Source: Rhodocyclaceae bacterium
Lineage (GTDB): Bacteria; Pseudomonadota; Gammaproteobacteria; Burkholderiales; UBA3065
DNA: 40,110 nucleotides
Assembly: GCA_018882975.1 (NCBI GenBank)
Contig: VEQZ01000009.1
Location: 1-40,110 of the forward strand
Reading direction: 5' to 3'
Below the pieces are notes generated by a model. That model searched no databases. It was given only the letters and a program-made list of their open reading frames with translations, and had not been told where the DNA came from. Position 1 is the first letter of the stretch, and each line of letters starts with the position of its first letter. The position numbers and the translations under genes were made by a program. Below are positions 11,774 to 21,063 of this stretch, one piece after another.

Positions 11774-14700
11774 TCATGCGGCGGCCAGCTTCACCGCTTC
11801 GGCGACATCCACCGCGACCACCCGTGAGACACCAGGCTCGGGCGCGGTCACGCCCACCAACTGCGCGGCGATCTCCATGGTCAGCTTGTTGTGGGTGATG
11901 AAAATGAACTGCGTCTGGGCCGACATGCGCCGCATCAACTGGCAGAAACGCTCGGTGTTGGTGTCGTCGAGGGGGGCATCGACCTCGTCGAGCATGCAGA
12001 ACGGCGCGGGGTTGAGGCGAAACAGCGCAAACACCAAGGCCAGTGCGGTGAGCGCCTTTTCACCACCCGAAAGCAGGGCCAGCGTGCTGTTGCGTTTGCC
12101 CGGCGGCTGCGCGGAAAGGATCAACCCGGCGTCGAGGATCTCCTCGCCGGTAAGTTCGAGACTCGCACTGCCACCGCCGAACATGGCGGGGAAGAGTTCC
12201 GCCAGACCGCGGTTGACCTCGTCGAAGGTGAGCTGCAGGCGCTCACGGCTGTCGCGGTCGATGCGCCGGATGGCGTCCTCGAGGGTACCGATCGCGGTGC
12301 CGAGATCGGCCGCCTGGGCCTCAAGAAAACCGCGTCGCTCGCTGGCCTCGGCCAGTTCGGCGATGGCGGCGAGGTTGACGTCACCCAGCGCGTCGATCTC
12401 GCGCTGCAGACGCGCCACGCTGCGCCGCAAGGGCTCCTCGTCGGTGTTCTCCGGCACCTGCACCTGCTCGGGCCGGATGCCCATGGCGCCGAGCGCCTCG
12501 AGCTGCTGGTCGCGTTGCTGCACCGCGGCTTCCACGCGCACGCGCAGGGCGCCCAACTCCTCGCGCAGCGGGCCGACCGCGTGTTCCGCCGCCAAGCGCC
12601 GCTGCTCGCGGTCTCGCAGCGCGATGGCGGCGGCCTCGGCCGCCTCGCGCGCCGCCACCAGTGCGGTCTCGGCCGCCTGCCGCGCCTGCACCGCGGCAGC
12701 CAGGGTCTGCGGCAAGGTCTGGTCGTCGAGCGATGCCCACTCGGTCTGCAGCGCCGCGAGTTCCTCGCCGATCTGCATGGCGCGGCGCTCGGCCGCTGCC
12801 TGTGAGTTGCGCAGGTCGGCAGCGCGCGTCTGCAGTGTCTGCACGCGGAAGCCGGCCTCCTGTGCCGCGCGCTCGGCGCTGCGACGCGTCTCGCGGGCGG
12901 CTTGCGCCGCAGCGCGCGCGTCACCGTGTGCCGCCGCGCGGTCGTGCCAAAGTTCTTCGAACGCACTGGCATCGCCGGCCAGACTCTGCACCTCGGCCTG
13001 GGCGGCCAGCAGCGCATCGGCGGCGGCGGCGCGCTCCTCGCGCAGTCGCGCGATCTCGGCTTCGACCACGGCGCGACGGGCACCGCGCTGGGCCTCGACC
13101 TCGCGCCGGCGTGCCTCGGCCACCTCCAGCTGTTGCGCCTCGCGGCGGGTCTGCTCGAGCGGCGCCTGTAGGGCGTTCCACTGCTGCTGCTCGTCGCGCT
13201 GAAGCGCCTGCAGCGCTTCCAGCTCGCCCTGCAATGGCGCACGCGCGCCGGCAAGGCGCGCCGCCTCGGCATGCGCCGCCAGCAGGTCGGCCTGCAACGC
13301 GAGATCGCCGCCGCGACCGCCGACCAGCAGACCATGGCGCCACACCCACACGCCCTCGGGGCAGACCAGCGACTGGCCGGCCGCAAGGCGCGCGCGGGCG
13401 TCGAGGGCGTCGGCCAGACTGTCGGCGCAGTAGACGCCGGCAAGCGCGTGGTGCAGGGCGGCGGCAAGCGGCGCGTCCACCTGCTCGATGCGGGCGACCA
13501 GCGGCTCGAGGCCAGCCGGCGCGGCACTCTGCCCAATCCCGGCAGCAGAACCCTCGGCGGCTTCGACGAGGGCGAGCGTTGGCGGCAGGTCCTCGCCCGC
13601 CACCAGTGGTGCCAAGGCATCGACCCGGCGCGCTTGCAGCCGGTGACCGAGCACCGCCTCGAAGGCCGCCTCCCAGCCGGCGCGCACGCGCAGGCCATCG
13701 AGCAGGCCGGGATGGTCGGCGAGGCCGCGCGCCTCCAGCCAGGGCCGCAATGCGGCGCCCTGACGCAGGCGCTGCTGCTGCAGCGCCGCCGCGCGCGCCT
13801 CGGCGGCAGCGAGCTCGCGGGTGAGGCGCGTCAGTTGCTCGCGCAGCGCCGCGAGCTCCGGCTCACGTGCCGCCACGGCGCCCCGCAGACGCGCAGCCAG
13901 CGCGGTCTGCTCGTCGAGCATGGCGCGCAGCGCCTCGGCACGGGCCGTCGCCTGTGTCGCCTCGGGCTCGCCACCACCGCCCACCGCCAGCGTCGCCAAC
14001 TCGTCCTCGAGCCGCGCCAGAGTGCGCGCTGCCGTCTGCTGCCGCTGCTCGACCAGCCGCACCTCGGATTCGGCCACCTGCACCGCAGCGCGCGCCGACT
14101 GGCGCTCCGCTGCGGCCTCGTCCAAGGCTGCGCGGGCCGCCGTCTCCGCCGTCTCGGCGCCCTGCGCCGCCGCCTCGGCCTGCGCCTGCGCGGCTCGGGC
14201 CGCTTCCGCCGCCGCCTGCGCCCCACGCACCTCGGCCTCGACGCTGGCCTGGCCGCCGGCCAGCTGCCGCGCCCGCGCCGATTCATCGGACTGCCGTCGC
14301 AACTGGGCTTCAATGCGGCCGCCGAGGGTGGCGCGGGTCTGCTGCAGATGCGCCATGCTCTGCTCGATGCGCGTCACCTCGGCACCTGCCGCATACATGG
14401 CGGCCTGCTGCGCGGCCAGCACATCGGTGGCGGCCACTTGCGTCTGGCGCAATGCCTCGGCTTCGGCCTCTAATGCACGCACCTGCGCGACTTGCGCCTC
14501 GATCGCCGTCTCGGCGGCGGCAATGGCCGCGGTGGCGACGCGCGCCTGCTCGCTGGCCAAGTAGGCGCGCAAACCCAGCAGGGTCGACTGCGCCTCGCGC
14601 TGCTGGGCAGCGAGGTCGCGGTAGCGCTGCGCCGCGGCAGCCTGCGTGGTGAGGCGGGCGATCTGCTCGTCGAGGGTGCGCAGCACGTCTTCGACGCGGT

Positions 14701-15274
14701 CAAGGTTGATGCGCGCATCGGCCAGTCGGCCCTCGGTCTCCTTGCGCCGCTCGCGATAGCGTGACACGCCGGCCGCTTCCTCGAGGAACACGCGCAACTC
14801 TTCGGGCCGCGCCTCGACGATGCGGTTGACCATGCCCTGCTCGATGATGCCGTAAGCGCGCGCGCCCACGCCGGTGCCGAGAAACAGGTCGGCGACGTCG
14901 CGCCGGCGCACCGGCAGGTTGTTGATGGTGTACTGCGAATCGCCGCTGCGCTCGTAGACGCGCCGCACTGCGATCTCGGCGAACGGCGCCCACTGCCCGG
15001 GGGCCTTGCCGTCGCGGTTGTCGAAGAGCAGCTCCACCGCCGCCCGCGACGCCGGTTTGCGACCCGCCGAACCGCTGAAGATCACGTCCTGCAGGGTCTC
15101 GCCGCGCAAGCGCCCGGCCGAAGACTCGCCGAGCACCCAGCGCACCGCGTCGATGATGTTCGATTTGCCGCAGCCGTTGGGCCCGACCACGCCGACCAGC
15201 TGTCCGGACACCGGCACCTGCATCGGGTCGACAAAGGTCTTGAAGCCAGCCAGCCGGATCTGCGTCAGGCGCAT
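11774..15274 (-). CDS. smc: Chromosome segregation ATPase SMC
   Basis: Structural maintenance of chromosomes protein of 1166 residues that compacts and aligns DNA. The N-terminal head has Walker A GPNGCGKSN at 31-39. Two long coiled-coil arms, very rich in Ala, Gln, Glu and Arg, flank a hinge around residues 520-650. The C-terminal head has the ABC signature LLSGGEKALTALAL and Walker B FCMLDEVDAPLDD. Reading continues 31 codons upstream to a TTG, but MRLTQIRLAGFKTFVDP is the standard SMC N terminus, so the ATG at 15274 is chosen although it lacks a clear ribosome binding site. No scpA or scpB is adjacent. It leads zipA-ligA and is divergent from queF. Confidence 0.97.
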   Translation of the reverse strand: MRLTQIRLAGFKTFVDPMQVPVSGQLVGVVGPNGCGKSNIIDAVRWVLGESSAGRLRGETLQDVIFSGSAGRKPASRAAVELLFDNRDGKAPGQWAPFAEIAVRRVYERSGDSQYTINNLPVRRRDVADLFLGTGVGARAYGIIEQGMVNRIVEARPEELRVFLEEAAGVSRYRERRKETEGRLADARINLDRVEDVLRTLDEQIARLTTQAAAAQRYRDLAAQQREAQSTLLGLRAYLASEQARVATAAIAAAETAIEAQVAQVRALEAEAEALRQTQVAATDVLAAQQAAMYAAGAEVTRIEQSMAHLQQTRATLGGRIEAQLRRQSDESARARQLAGGQASVEAEVRGAQAAAEAARAAQAQAEAAAQGAETAETAARAALDEAAAERQSARAAVQVAESEVRLVEQRQQTAARTLARLEDELATLAVGGGGEPEATQATARAEALRAMLDEQTALAARLRGAVAAREPELAALREQLTRLTRELAAAEARAAALQQQRLRQGAALRPWLEARGLADHPGLLDGLRVRAGWEAAFEAVLGHRLQARRVDALAPLVAGEDLPPTLALVEAAEGSAAGIGQSAAPAGLEPLVARIEQVDAPLAAALHHALAGVYCADSLADALDARARLAAGQSLVCPEGVWVWRHGLLVGGRGGDLALQADLLAAHAEAARLAGARAPLQGELEALQALQRDEQQQWNALQAPLEQTRREAQQLEVAEARRREVEAQRGARRAVVEAEIARLREERAAAADALLAAQAEVQSLAGDASAFEELWHDRAAAHGDARAAAQAARETRRSAERAAQEAGFRVQTLQTRAADLRNSQAAAERRAMQIGEELAALQTEWASLDDQTLPQTLAAAVQARQAAETALVAAREAAEAAAIALRDREQRRLAAEHAVGPLREELGALRVRVEAAVQQRDQQLEALGAMGIRPEQVQVPENTDEEPLRRSVARLQREIDALGDVNLAAIAELAEASERRGFLEAQAADLGTAIGTLEDAIRRIDRDSRERLQLTFDEVNRGLAELFPAMFGGGSASLELTGEEILDAGLILSAQPPGKRNSTLALLSGGEKALTALALVFALFRLNPAPFCMLDEVDAPLDDTNTERFCQLMRRMSAQTQFIFITHNKLTMEIAAQLVGVTAPEPGVSRVVAVDVAEAVKLAAA

Positions 15275-15378
15275 GCTGTGGTGCCACCGGGACCGCGGCG
15301 TGCGGGTGGCGGGACGGATGCGGAGGGGAATTGACGCATCGGGGCGGATGTCGACCGGGTCGGACAAGGCGGCTCGCC

Positions 15379-15384
15379 TATAAT
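15379..15384 (+). promoter_or_regulatory. Possible -10 box upstream of queF
   Basis: TATAAT occurs at 15379-15384, about 84 bp before the queF ATG, in the divergent smc-queF gap. The -35 position is weak (CGGGTC at 17 bp), so this is tentative. No preQ1 riboswitch fold was recognised in the leader. Confidence 0.3.
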
Positions 15385-15467
15385 CCGCAGCATTCTACCG
15401 AGTATCCCTGTCCATACCGACCTTGCTGCGAGCGCAGCGACGCCGCCCCGCAATCACCTTGCCGACC

Positions 15468-15887
15468 ATGACCGCCCGCCCTGACCGCACGCTGGAAACC
15501 TTTCCCAACCCCAAGCCGGAAAGGGATTTCGTCATTCACATGGAGATCCCGGAGTTCACCTGCCTCTGCCCCAAGACCGGCCAGCCGGACTTCGCCCATC
15601 TCACCCTCGACTACATCGCCGACCAGCGCTGCGTGGAACTGAAGAGCCTCAAGCTCTACATGTGGAGCTATCGCGACGAGGGCGCCTTTCATGAAGCGGT
15701 CACCAACCGCATTCTCGACGATCTGATCGCCGCCACCGAACCGAGGTTCATGCGGCTGACGGCGCGCTGGTATGTGCGCGGCGGCGTCTTCACCAATGTG
15801 GTGGCGGAACACCGCCAGCCGGGTTGGGTGCCACCGGCGCGCGTCGATCTGCCCGAATTCGCGCCACAATCGAACACGCGAGGCTGA
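15468..15887 (+). CDS. queF: NADPH-dependent 7-cyano-7-deazaguanine reductase
   Basis: Reduces preQ0 to preQ1 in queuosine tRNA-modification synthesis. The protein has 139 residues and is the short, one-domain (YkvM-type) form. The catalytic cysteine is Cys34 in [11 protein letters not shown] and the proton-donor Asp is Asp41; the 7-residue spacing matches B. subtilis Cys55/Asp62. The NADPH-binding family motif appears as [13 protein letters not shown] (57-69). The ATG at 15468 is chosen because upstream in-frame sequence does not resemble the family. It ends 4 bp before the ATG of the phosphohexomutase gene, so the two are probably co-transcribed although functionally unrelated. Confidence 0.95.
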   Translation: MTARPDRTLETFPNPKPERDFVIHMEIPEFTCLCPKTGQPDFAHLTLDYIADQRCVELKSLKLYMWSYRDEGAFHEAVTNRILDDLIAATEPRFMRLTARWYVRGGVFTNVVAEHRQPGWVPPARVDLPEFAPQSNTRG

Positions 15888-15891
15888 TGCC

Positions 15892-17271
15892 ATGAGCCTT
15901 CCCGCCGCCGGCCTGTTCAAGGCTTATGACATCCGCGGAGTGGTGGATACCGACCTCACCGAGGATGCGGTCCGTCAGATCGGTCGCGCCATTGGGGCCG
16001 AGGCGCGCGCACGCGGCGAGTCCGCAGTCGCCATCGGCCGCGACGGCCGGCTCTCCGGTCCGGCACTGTCGGCGGCACTGGCCGAAGGGCTGCAGGCGGC
16101 CGGGGTGGACGTCAGCGACATTGGCGTGTGCGCAACGCCCATGCTTTATTTCGCCGTCTACCACCTCGGCTTGGGCGGCGGCGTGATGGTCACCGGCAGC
16201 CACAACCCGCCGCAGTACAACGGTCTCAAGATGGTGCTGGCCGGCGAGACGCTGGCCGGCGACGCCATCCAGGGTCTGCGCCGGCGCATCGAGGCCGACG
16301 ATTACGGGGCCACGCCGGCGGCGCCGGGGCGCCTCGGCACTGCTGCCATCCGCGCCGCCTACCTCGAGCGCATCTGCGGTGACGTCAAGCTGGCGCGACC
16401 ACTCAAGGTGGTGGTCGACTGCGGCAACGGCTCGCCGGGCGCCACGGTCCCGGAGTTGTTCCGGCGGCTGGGCTGCCACGTCACCGAACTTTACTGCGAT
16501 GTCGACGGGACCTTCCCCAACCACCACCCCGACCCCTCCGACCTGCACAATCTGCGAGACCTGATCACCGAGCTTGCGCGTGGCAAGGCCGACATCGGGC
16601 TCGCCTTCGACGGCGATGGTGACCGCTTGGGGGTGGTCACACGCACCGGCAAGGTGATCTTTCCCGACCGGCAACTCATGCTGTTCGCGGCGGATGTGCT
16701 GGCCCGCAACCCGGGCGCGGAGATCCTGTTTGACGTCAAGTGCACCCGCCACCTGTTCGACTGGATCCGCCGCCACGGCGGCCAACCCACCCTGTGGAAG
16801 ACCGGCCACTCACTGATCAAGGCGAAGATGCGTGAAACCGGCGCCCTGCTGGCCGGCGAGATGTCCGGCCATATCTTCTTCAAGGAGCGTTGGTACGGCT
16901 TTGATGACGGCCTCTACGCCGGCGCCCGCCTGCTCGAGATCCTCGCGCGGACCCACGACATCGCCGCCGTATTCGATGCCCTACCCGACTCGCTCGCCAC
17001 GCCGGAACTGCAGATTCGTGTCGAGAACCGTGACCACCACGCACTGATCAACCAGTTGCAGCAGGCGGCGCGATTCCCCTCTGCGCGCGAGGTCATCACG
17101 CTCGATGGCCTGCGCGTGGAATACGCCGACGGCTTCGGCCTGGTGCGCGGCTCCAACACCACACCGGTGCTGGTGCTGCGCTTCGAGGCCGACAACGCCG
17201 AGGCGCTGGCGCGCATCCAGGACGAGTTCCGCGCGGTGCTGAACGAGGTTGGGCTGGCGGCGGGTTTCTAG
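15892..17271 (+). CDS. Phosphomannomutase/phosphoglucomutase (AlgC-type)
   Basis: Alpha-D-phosphohexomutase of 459 residues interconverting hexose 6- and 1-phosphates through a phosphoserine. Catalytic Ser103 lies in TGSHNPP (101-107). The metal-binding loop is DGDGDR (240-245), the sugar-binding loop is GEMSGHIFF (322-330) and the C-terminal phosphate-binding loop is RGSNTTP. These fit the bifunctional PMM/PGM enzyme (Pseudomonas AlgC) better than glucosamine mutase (GlmM). Its products would feed GDP-mannose or, through glucose 1-phosphate, GalU in the opposing cluster. The ATG at 15892 gives the standard N terminus LFKAYDIRG; further in-frame upstream sequence is queF in another frame. It converges on dnaB across a 71-bp gap without a clear terminator. 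Confidence 0.94.
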   Translation: MSLPAAGLFKAYDIRGVVDTDLTEDAVRQIGRAIGAEARARGESAVAIGRDGRLSGPALSAALAEGLQAAGVDVSDIGVCATPMLYFAVYHLGLGGGVMVTGSHNPPQYNGLKMVLAGETLAGDAIQGLRRRIEADDYGATPAAPGRLGTAAIRAAYLERICGDVKLARPLKVVVDCGNGSPGATVPELFRRLGCHVTELYCDVDGTFPNHHPDPSDLHNLRDLITELARGKADIGLAFDGDGDRLGVVTRTGKVIFPDRQLMLFAADVLARNPGAEILFDVKCTRHLFDWIRRHGGQPTLWKTGHSLIKAKMRETGALLAGEMSGHIFFKERWYGFDDGLYAGARLLEILARTHDIAAVFDALPDSLATPELQIRVENRDHHALINQLQQAARFPSAREVITLDGLRVEYADGFGLVRGSNTTPVLVLRFEADNAEALARIQDEFRAVLNEVGLAAGF

Positions 17272-17342
17272 CCCCCGCCATTCGGCGTTTGGCCCGGCGG
17301 AACACACGGCAAAGGGCGGAAAACCGGAGTCGTCGGCGGTCG

Positions 17343-18731
17343 TCAGTCCGCGTCGTAACGCGGCGCGCCGTGAGCGAGGTTCTCGAAGCGCGTGTATTCG
17401 CCCTGGAACATCAGGCGCACGGTGCCGATGGGGCCATTGCGCTGCTTGCCGATGATGATCTCGGCGATGCCCTTGTCGGTGCTCTCGGGGTTGTACACCT
17501 CATCCCGATAGATAAAAAGTATTACGTCCGCGTCCTGCTCGATCGCGCCCGATTCCCTCAGATCCGACATCACCGGCCGTTTGTTGGGGCGCTGCTCGAG
17601 ACCGCGGTTGAGCTGCGAGAGCGCCACCACCGGCACTTGCAGCTCCTTGGCCAAAGCCTTGAGCGAGCGCGAGATCTCGGAGATTTCGGTGGCGCGGTTC
17701 TCGCCCTCACCCTGCACGCTCATCAGCTGCAGGTAGTCGATGACGATCAGGCCGAGGCCGCCCTCGGCGTTGCACTGGCGTGCCAGCCGCCGCGCGCGGG
17801 CGCGCAGGTCGATGGGGTTGAGGGCACCGGTCTCGTCGATCCACAGCCGCGCCTGCTGCATCTTCTCCATGGCCAAGCTGAGACGGTCCCACTCGTCGTT
17901 GCCGAGCTTGCCGTTGCGCATGCGGTGCTGGTCGATCCTGCCCACCGAACCGATCATGCGCATCACCAGCTGCGCGCCACCCATTTCCATCGAGAACACC
18001 GCGACCGGCTTGCGCACCTTGAGCGCGACGTGTTCGGCCATGTTGAGGGCGAGGCTGGTCTTGCCCATGCTCGGGCGACCGGCGACGATGATCAGATCGC
18101 CGGGCTGGAGACCGGAGGTGCGCTCATCAAGGTCGGCAAACCCGGTGGCCACACCGGTGACATCGTCCTGATTCTCCCGCTCATAGAGGACGTTGATGCG
18201 ATCGATGACCTCCTGCAGCAGGTCGTCGATGGCGACGAACCCCTTCTGCCCGCGGCTCTGCATCTCGGCGATATCGAACACCAGCTTCTCGGCCTCGTCG
18301 AGCAGCTCGGCGGCGTTGCGGCCGGCCGGGTTGAAGGCACTGTCGGCGATGCGGCTGGCCACCGAGACCAGGCTACGCATCACCGAACGCTCGCGCACCA
18401 GAGCGGCATAGGCGCGGATGTTGGTGCTGCCGGGCACATTGGCCACCAGCGTGGTGAGGTAGACGCTGCCACCAGCCTGCTCGAGCGCGTTGGTGCGCTG
18501 CAGCGACTCCATCACGGTGATGATGTCGGCTGGCTGGTTGGCATCGACGAGCTTTGAGATGTGCTCGAAGATCAGGCGGTGCTCGCCGCGGTAGAAGTCA
18601 GCCGCCTGCAGCACGTCGGCCACCCGCTCCCAAGCCTGGTTGTCGAGCAGCAGCCCGCCCAGCACCGACTGTTCGGCCTCCAGCGAGTGCGGCGGTACCT
18701 TCAGTTGCTGGATGGGGTCGAGGTCGGCCAT
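17343..18731 (-). CDS. dnaB: Replicative DNA helicase DnaB
   Basis: Hexameric 5'-3' helicase of the replication fork. It has 462 residues: an N-terminal collar domain (about 10-115, PHSLEAEQSVLGGLLLD), a linker helix and a RecA-like ATPase with Walker A GRPSMGKTS at 218-226, Walker B LIVIDYLQLM near 330 and an arginine-finger region in the C terminus. No intein interrupts the usual insertion sites. TATGAT at 18764-18759 may be its -10 box, though the -35 is weak. It lies 54 bp after galU on the same strand. In many proteobacteria dnaB follows rplI, but here rplI is about 8 kb away on the other strand. Confidence 0.97.
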   Translation of the reverse strand: MADLDPIQQLKVPPHSLEAEQSVLGGLLLDNQAWERVADVLQAADFYRGEHRLIFEHISKLVDANQPADIITVMESLQRTNALEQAGGSVYLTTLVANVPGSTNIRAYAALVRERSVMRSLVSVASRIADSAFNPAGRNAAELLDEAEKLVFDIAEMQSRGQKGFVAIDDLLQEVIDRINVLYERENQDDVTGVATGFADLDERTSGLQPGDLIIVAGRPSMGKTSLALNMAEHVALKVRKPVAVFSMEMGGAQLVMRMIGSVGRIDQHRMRNGKLGNDEWDRLSLAMEKMQQARLWIDETGALNPIDLRARARRLARQCNAEGGLGLIVIDYLQLMSVQGEGENRATEISEISRSLKALAKELQVPVVALSQLNRGLEQRPNKRPVMSDLRESGAIEQDADVILFIYRDEVYNPESTDKGIAEIIIGKQRNGPIGTVRLMFQGEYTRFENLAHGAPRYDAD

Positions 18732-18785
18732 CAGGGTCGGACCCGGAACGGAGAATCGATCATACCCCGCAGCGACGCGCGAGGC

Positions 18786-19619
18786 TCAGGCGACGCGTCC
18801 CAGACCCTGCTGATACACATGGTTGGTCGCCTCGACGTAGCCGGCCACCGCACCGCAATCGAAGCGCCGCCCCTTGAAGCGATAGGCCATCACGCACCCC
18901 CGCCGCGCCTGCTCATTGAGCGCATCGGTGATCTGGATCTCGCCATTGCGGCCGGCCGGCGTGCCCTCGATCAGATCGAAGATGTCGGGCGTCAGAACGT
19001 AACGCCCGATGATCGCCAGCGTGCTCGGCGCATCCTCGGGCTTGGGCTTCTCCACCATGCGCGTGACGCGCACGATGTCCTCGCGGATGACCTCGCCCTC
19101 GACGATGCCGTAGGAGGCGGTCTCGGCCAGCGGCACGTCCTGCACGGCGACGATGGAGCAGCGGAACTGCCGGTACAACTCGACCATCTGCGCCAGCACG
19201 CCGGGCCCCTCGGGGTTGAGGCAGAGGTCGTCGGCCAACACCACGGCGAACGGCACGTCGCCGATCAGCGGGCGCCCGGTGAGGATCGCATGGCCCAAGC
19301 CCTTCATCTCGATCTGCCGGGTGTAACTGAAGGTGCACTCGCGGATCAGCCGGCGGATGCCCTCAAGGGCGGCCTCCTTGGCGGTGCCGCTGATCTGGTC
19401 CTCCAGTTCGTAACTGATGTCGAAGTGGTCCTCGAGCGCGCGCTTGCCGCGCCCGGTGACAAGGCCGATATGGTGCAGACCGGCTTCCAGCGCCTCCTCG
19501 ACACCGTACTGGATCAGCGGCTTGTCGACGATCGGCAGCATCTCCTTGGGCATGGACTTGGTGGCGGGAAGAAAACGCGTGCCATAACCGGCCGCGGGGA
19601 ACAGGCACTTCTCGATCAA
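18786..19619 (-). CDS. galU: UTP-glucose-1-phosphate uridylyltransferase
   Basis: Makes UDP-glucose from UTP and glucose 1-phosphate. The protein has 277 residues. The nucleotide-binding motif GYGTRFLPATKSMPKEMLP begins at residue 11, and VDKPLIQYGVEEA, VVLADDLC and EKPKPEDAPS are further family signatures. The start is TTG at 19619-19617: it gives the typical N terminus M-IEKCLFPAAGYG and has GGAG eight bases upstream. An in-frame ATG at 19633 or the TTG near 19742 would add unrelated residues. It lies downstream of ugd, which uses its product, with a 73-bp gap, and upstream of dnaB. Confidence 0.94.
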   Translation of the reverse strand: MIEKCLFPAAGYGTRFLPATKSMPKEMLPIVDKPLIQYGVEEALEAGLHHIGLVTGRGKRALEDHFDISYELEDQISGTAKEAALEGIRRLIRECTFSYTRQIEMKGLGHAILTGRPLIGDVPFAVVLADDLCLNPEGPGVLAQMVELYRQFRCSIVAVQDVPLAETASYGIVEGEVIREDIVRVTRMVEKPKPEDAPSTLAIIGRYVLTPDIFDLIEGTPAGRNGEIQITDALNEQARRGCVMAYRFKGRRFDCGAVAGYVEATNHVYQQGLGRVA

Positions 19620-19692
19620 GGCGAACGCTCCATGCGCAAAGAGTACGGGCAATTGTGCGGCAAACGCGGAGGCGACGACGCGGCGCGGCCGT

Positions 19693-20880
19693 TCAGTTGT
19701 CGCCGCCGAAAAGGTCGCGCGTGTAGACGCGATCAGCCACATCGCGGATCTCGTCGGTCAGGCGGTTCGCCACAATGACATCGCAATCACGCTTGAAAGC
19801 GGCGAGGTCGCGCTCGACCCGGCTGCCGAAGAACTCGGCATCTTCGAGCACCGGCTCGTAGACCACCACCTCGACGCCCTTGGCCTTGATGCGCTTCATC
19901 ACGCCCTGAATGCTGCTGGCGCGGTAGTTGTCGGAGCCGGCTTTCATGACCAGGCGGAAGATGCCGACGCGACGTGGCTGGCGGGCCAGGATGTCGGCTG
20001 CGACGAAGTCCTTGCGCGTGCTGTTGGCATCGACGATCGCACGAATCAGGTTTTGTGGCACCTCACTGTAATTCGCCAACAGTTGCCGGGTGTCCTTGGG
20101 CAAACAGTAACCGCCGTAGCCGAACGAGGGGTTGTTGTAGTGCGTGCCGATGCGCGGGTCCAGACACACGCCCTCGATGATCTGCCGCGTGTCGAGACCA
20201 TGGGTGGCGGCGTAGGTATCGAGTTCGTTGAAGAAGGCCACGCGCATCGCCAGATAGCAGTTGGCGAACAGCTTGATGGCCTCGGCCTCGGTGCTGCCGG
20301 TCAGCAACACCTCCACATCAGGCTTCTCCGCAGCATCCACCAGCAACTGCGCAAAGGCGCGTGCGCGCTCGCTGCGCTCGCCCACCACGATGCGGCTGGG
20401 GTGCAGGTTGTCGTAGAGCGCCCTGCCCTCGCGCAGGAACTCGGGCGAGAAGACGAGATTCGGCGTGCCGTACTTCTCGCGCATCTGCGCTGTGAAGCCG
20501 ACCGGAATCGTCGACTTGATCACCATCAACGCCGCCGGGTTGGCCGCCATCACATCGCGGATCACCGTCTCGACGCTGGCCGTGTTGAAGTAGTTGGTCT
20601 GCGGATCGTAGTCGGTGGGCGTGGCGATCACCACGTAGTCCGCGCCGGCGTAGGCCTCGGCCTTGTCGAGCGTGGCGCGCAGGCCAAGCGGGCGATGCGC
20701 GAGCATGGCGCTGATCTCGGGATCGTGGATCGGCGACTGGCGGCGGTTGATGAGATCGACCTTGGCTGCGACGATGTCGAGCGCGACGACGTCATGGCGC
20801 TGCGATAGCAGCACGGCGATGGAGAGGCCGACATAGCCGGTACCGGCGACGGCGATCTTGAGGCGTGGGGTTAAAACCAA
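19693..20880 (-). CDS. ugd: UDP-glucose 6-dehydrogenase
   Basis: Oxidises UDP-glucose to UDP-glucuronate with two NAD+. The protein has 395 residues and is very close to the E. coli Ugd type, which also has about 390. The Rossmann motif is GTGYVG (13-18). Catalytic Cys259 lies in [10 protein letters not shown], and [17 protein letters not shown] and [10 protein letters not shown] are conserved. No ATG fits; the start is TTG at 20880-20878 with GGAG seven bases upstream, the same arrangement as galU. With galU it provides UDP-glucuronate for exopolysaccharide or lipopolysaccharide modification. No glycosyltransferase lies in the window, so the final polymer is unknown. Confidence 0.95.
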   Translation of the reverse strand: MVLTPRLKIAVAGTGYVGLSIAVLLSQRHDVVALDIVAAKVDLINRRQSPIHDPEISAMLAHRPLGLRATLDKAEAYAGADYVVIATPTDYDPQTNYFNTASVETVIRDVMAANPAALMVIKSTIPVGFTAQMREKYGTPNLVFSPEFLREGRALYDNLHPSRIVVGERSERARAFAQLLVDAAEKPDVEVLLTGSTEAEAIKLFANCYLAMRVAFFNELDTYAATHGLDTRQIIEGVCLDPRIGTHYNNPSFGYGGYCLPKDTRQLLANYSEVPQNLIRAIVDANSTRKDFVAADILARQPRRVGIFRLVMKAGSDNYRASSIQGVMKRIKAKGVEVVVYEPVLEDAEFFGSRVERDLAAFKRDCDVIVANRLTDEIRDVADRVYTRDLFGGDN

Positions 20881-20983
20881 TGTGACGCTCCGGTTTTGAG
20901 ATGCCCTGCGGCGGCAACTGGGAGGCAGCGGCGAGACACGGATTTCACCACAATGCGGTAGCGAGGAGATGTCTGAACCGCGT

Positions 20984-21011
20984 TGCCCGACCGCGCAGCG
21001 GTGGCCGGGCA
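20984..21011. other. Hairpin in the cysC-ugd gap
   Basis: TGCCCG (20984-20989) pairs with CGGGCA (21006-21011), and an inner ACCGC/GCGGT stem closes a three-base loop, with a small bulge between them. It lies between the cysC stop and the ugd start, without a U-tract. It may mark the cysC mRNA end or affect ugd expression. The rest of the 183-bp gap shows nothing recognisable. Confidence 0.4.
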
Positions 21012-21063
21012 GCGGGAGTCGCGTGGTCGGAAGGAGCGCAGGGCACGCCCCTGCAAGCCGGTT

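Noticed and set aside
13271-14473. 400-codon plus-strand frame inside smc
   Set aside because: It is antisense to the Ala/Gln/Arg-rich coiled coil of SMC, whose biased codons create open frames on all strands.
15275-15367. TTG start giving 31 extra residues on SMC
   Set aside because: MRLTQIRLAGFK is the normal SMC N terminus and the extra residues do not match the family.
15388-15467. preQ1 riboswitch before queF
   Set aside because: No compact pseudoknot-like pattern with the expected A-rich tail was recognised in the short leader.
17272-17342. Terminator between the convergent mutase and dnaB genes
   Set aside because: No stem with a T-run is visible on either strand.
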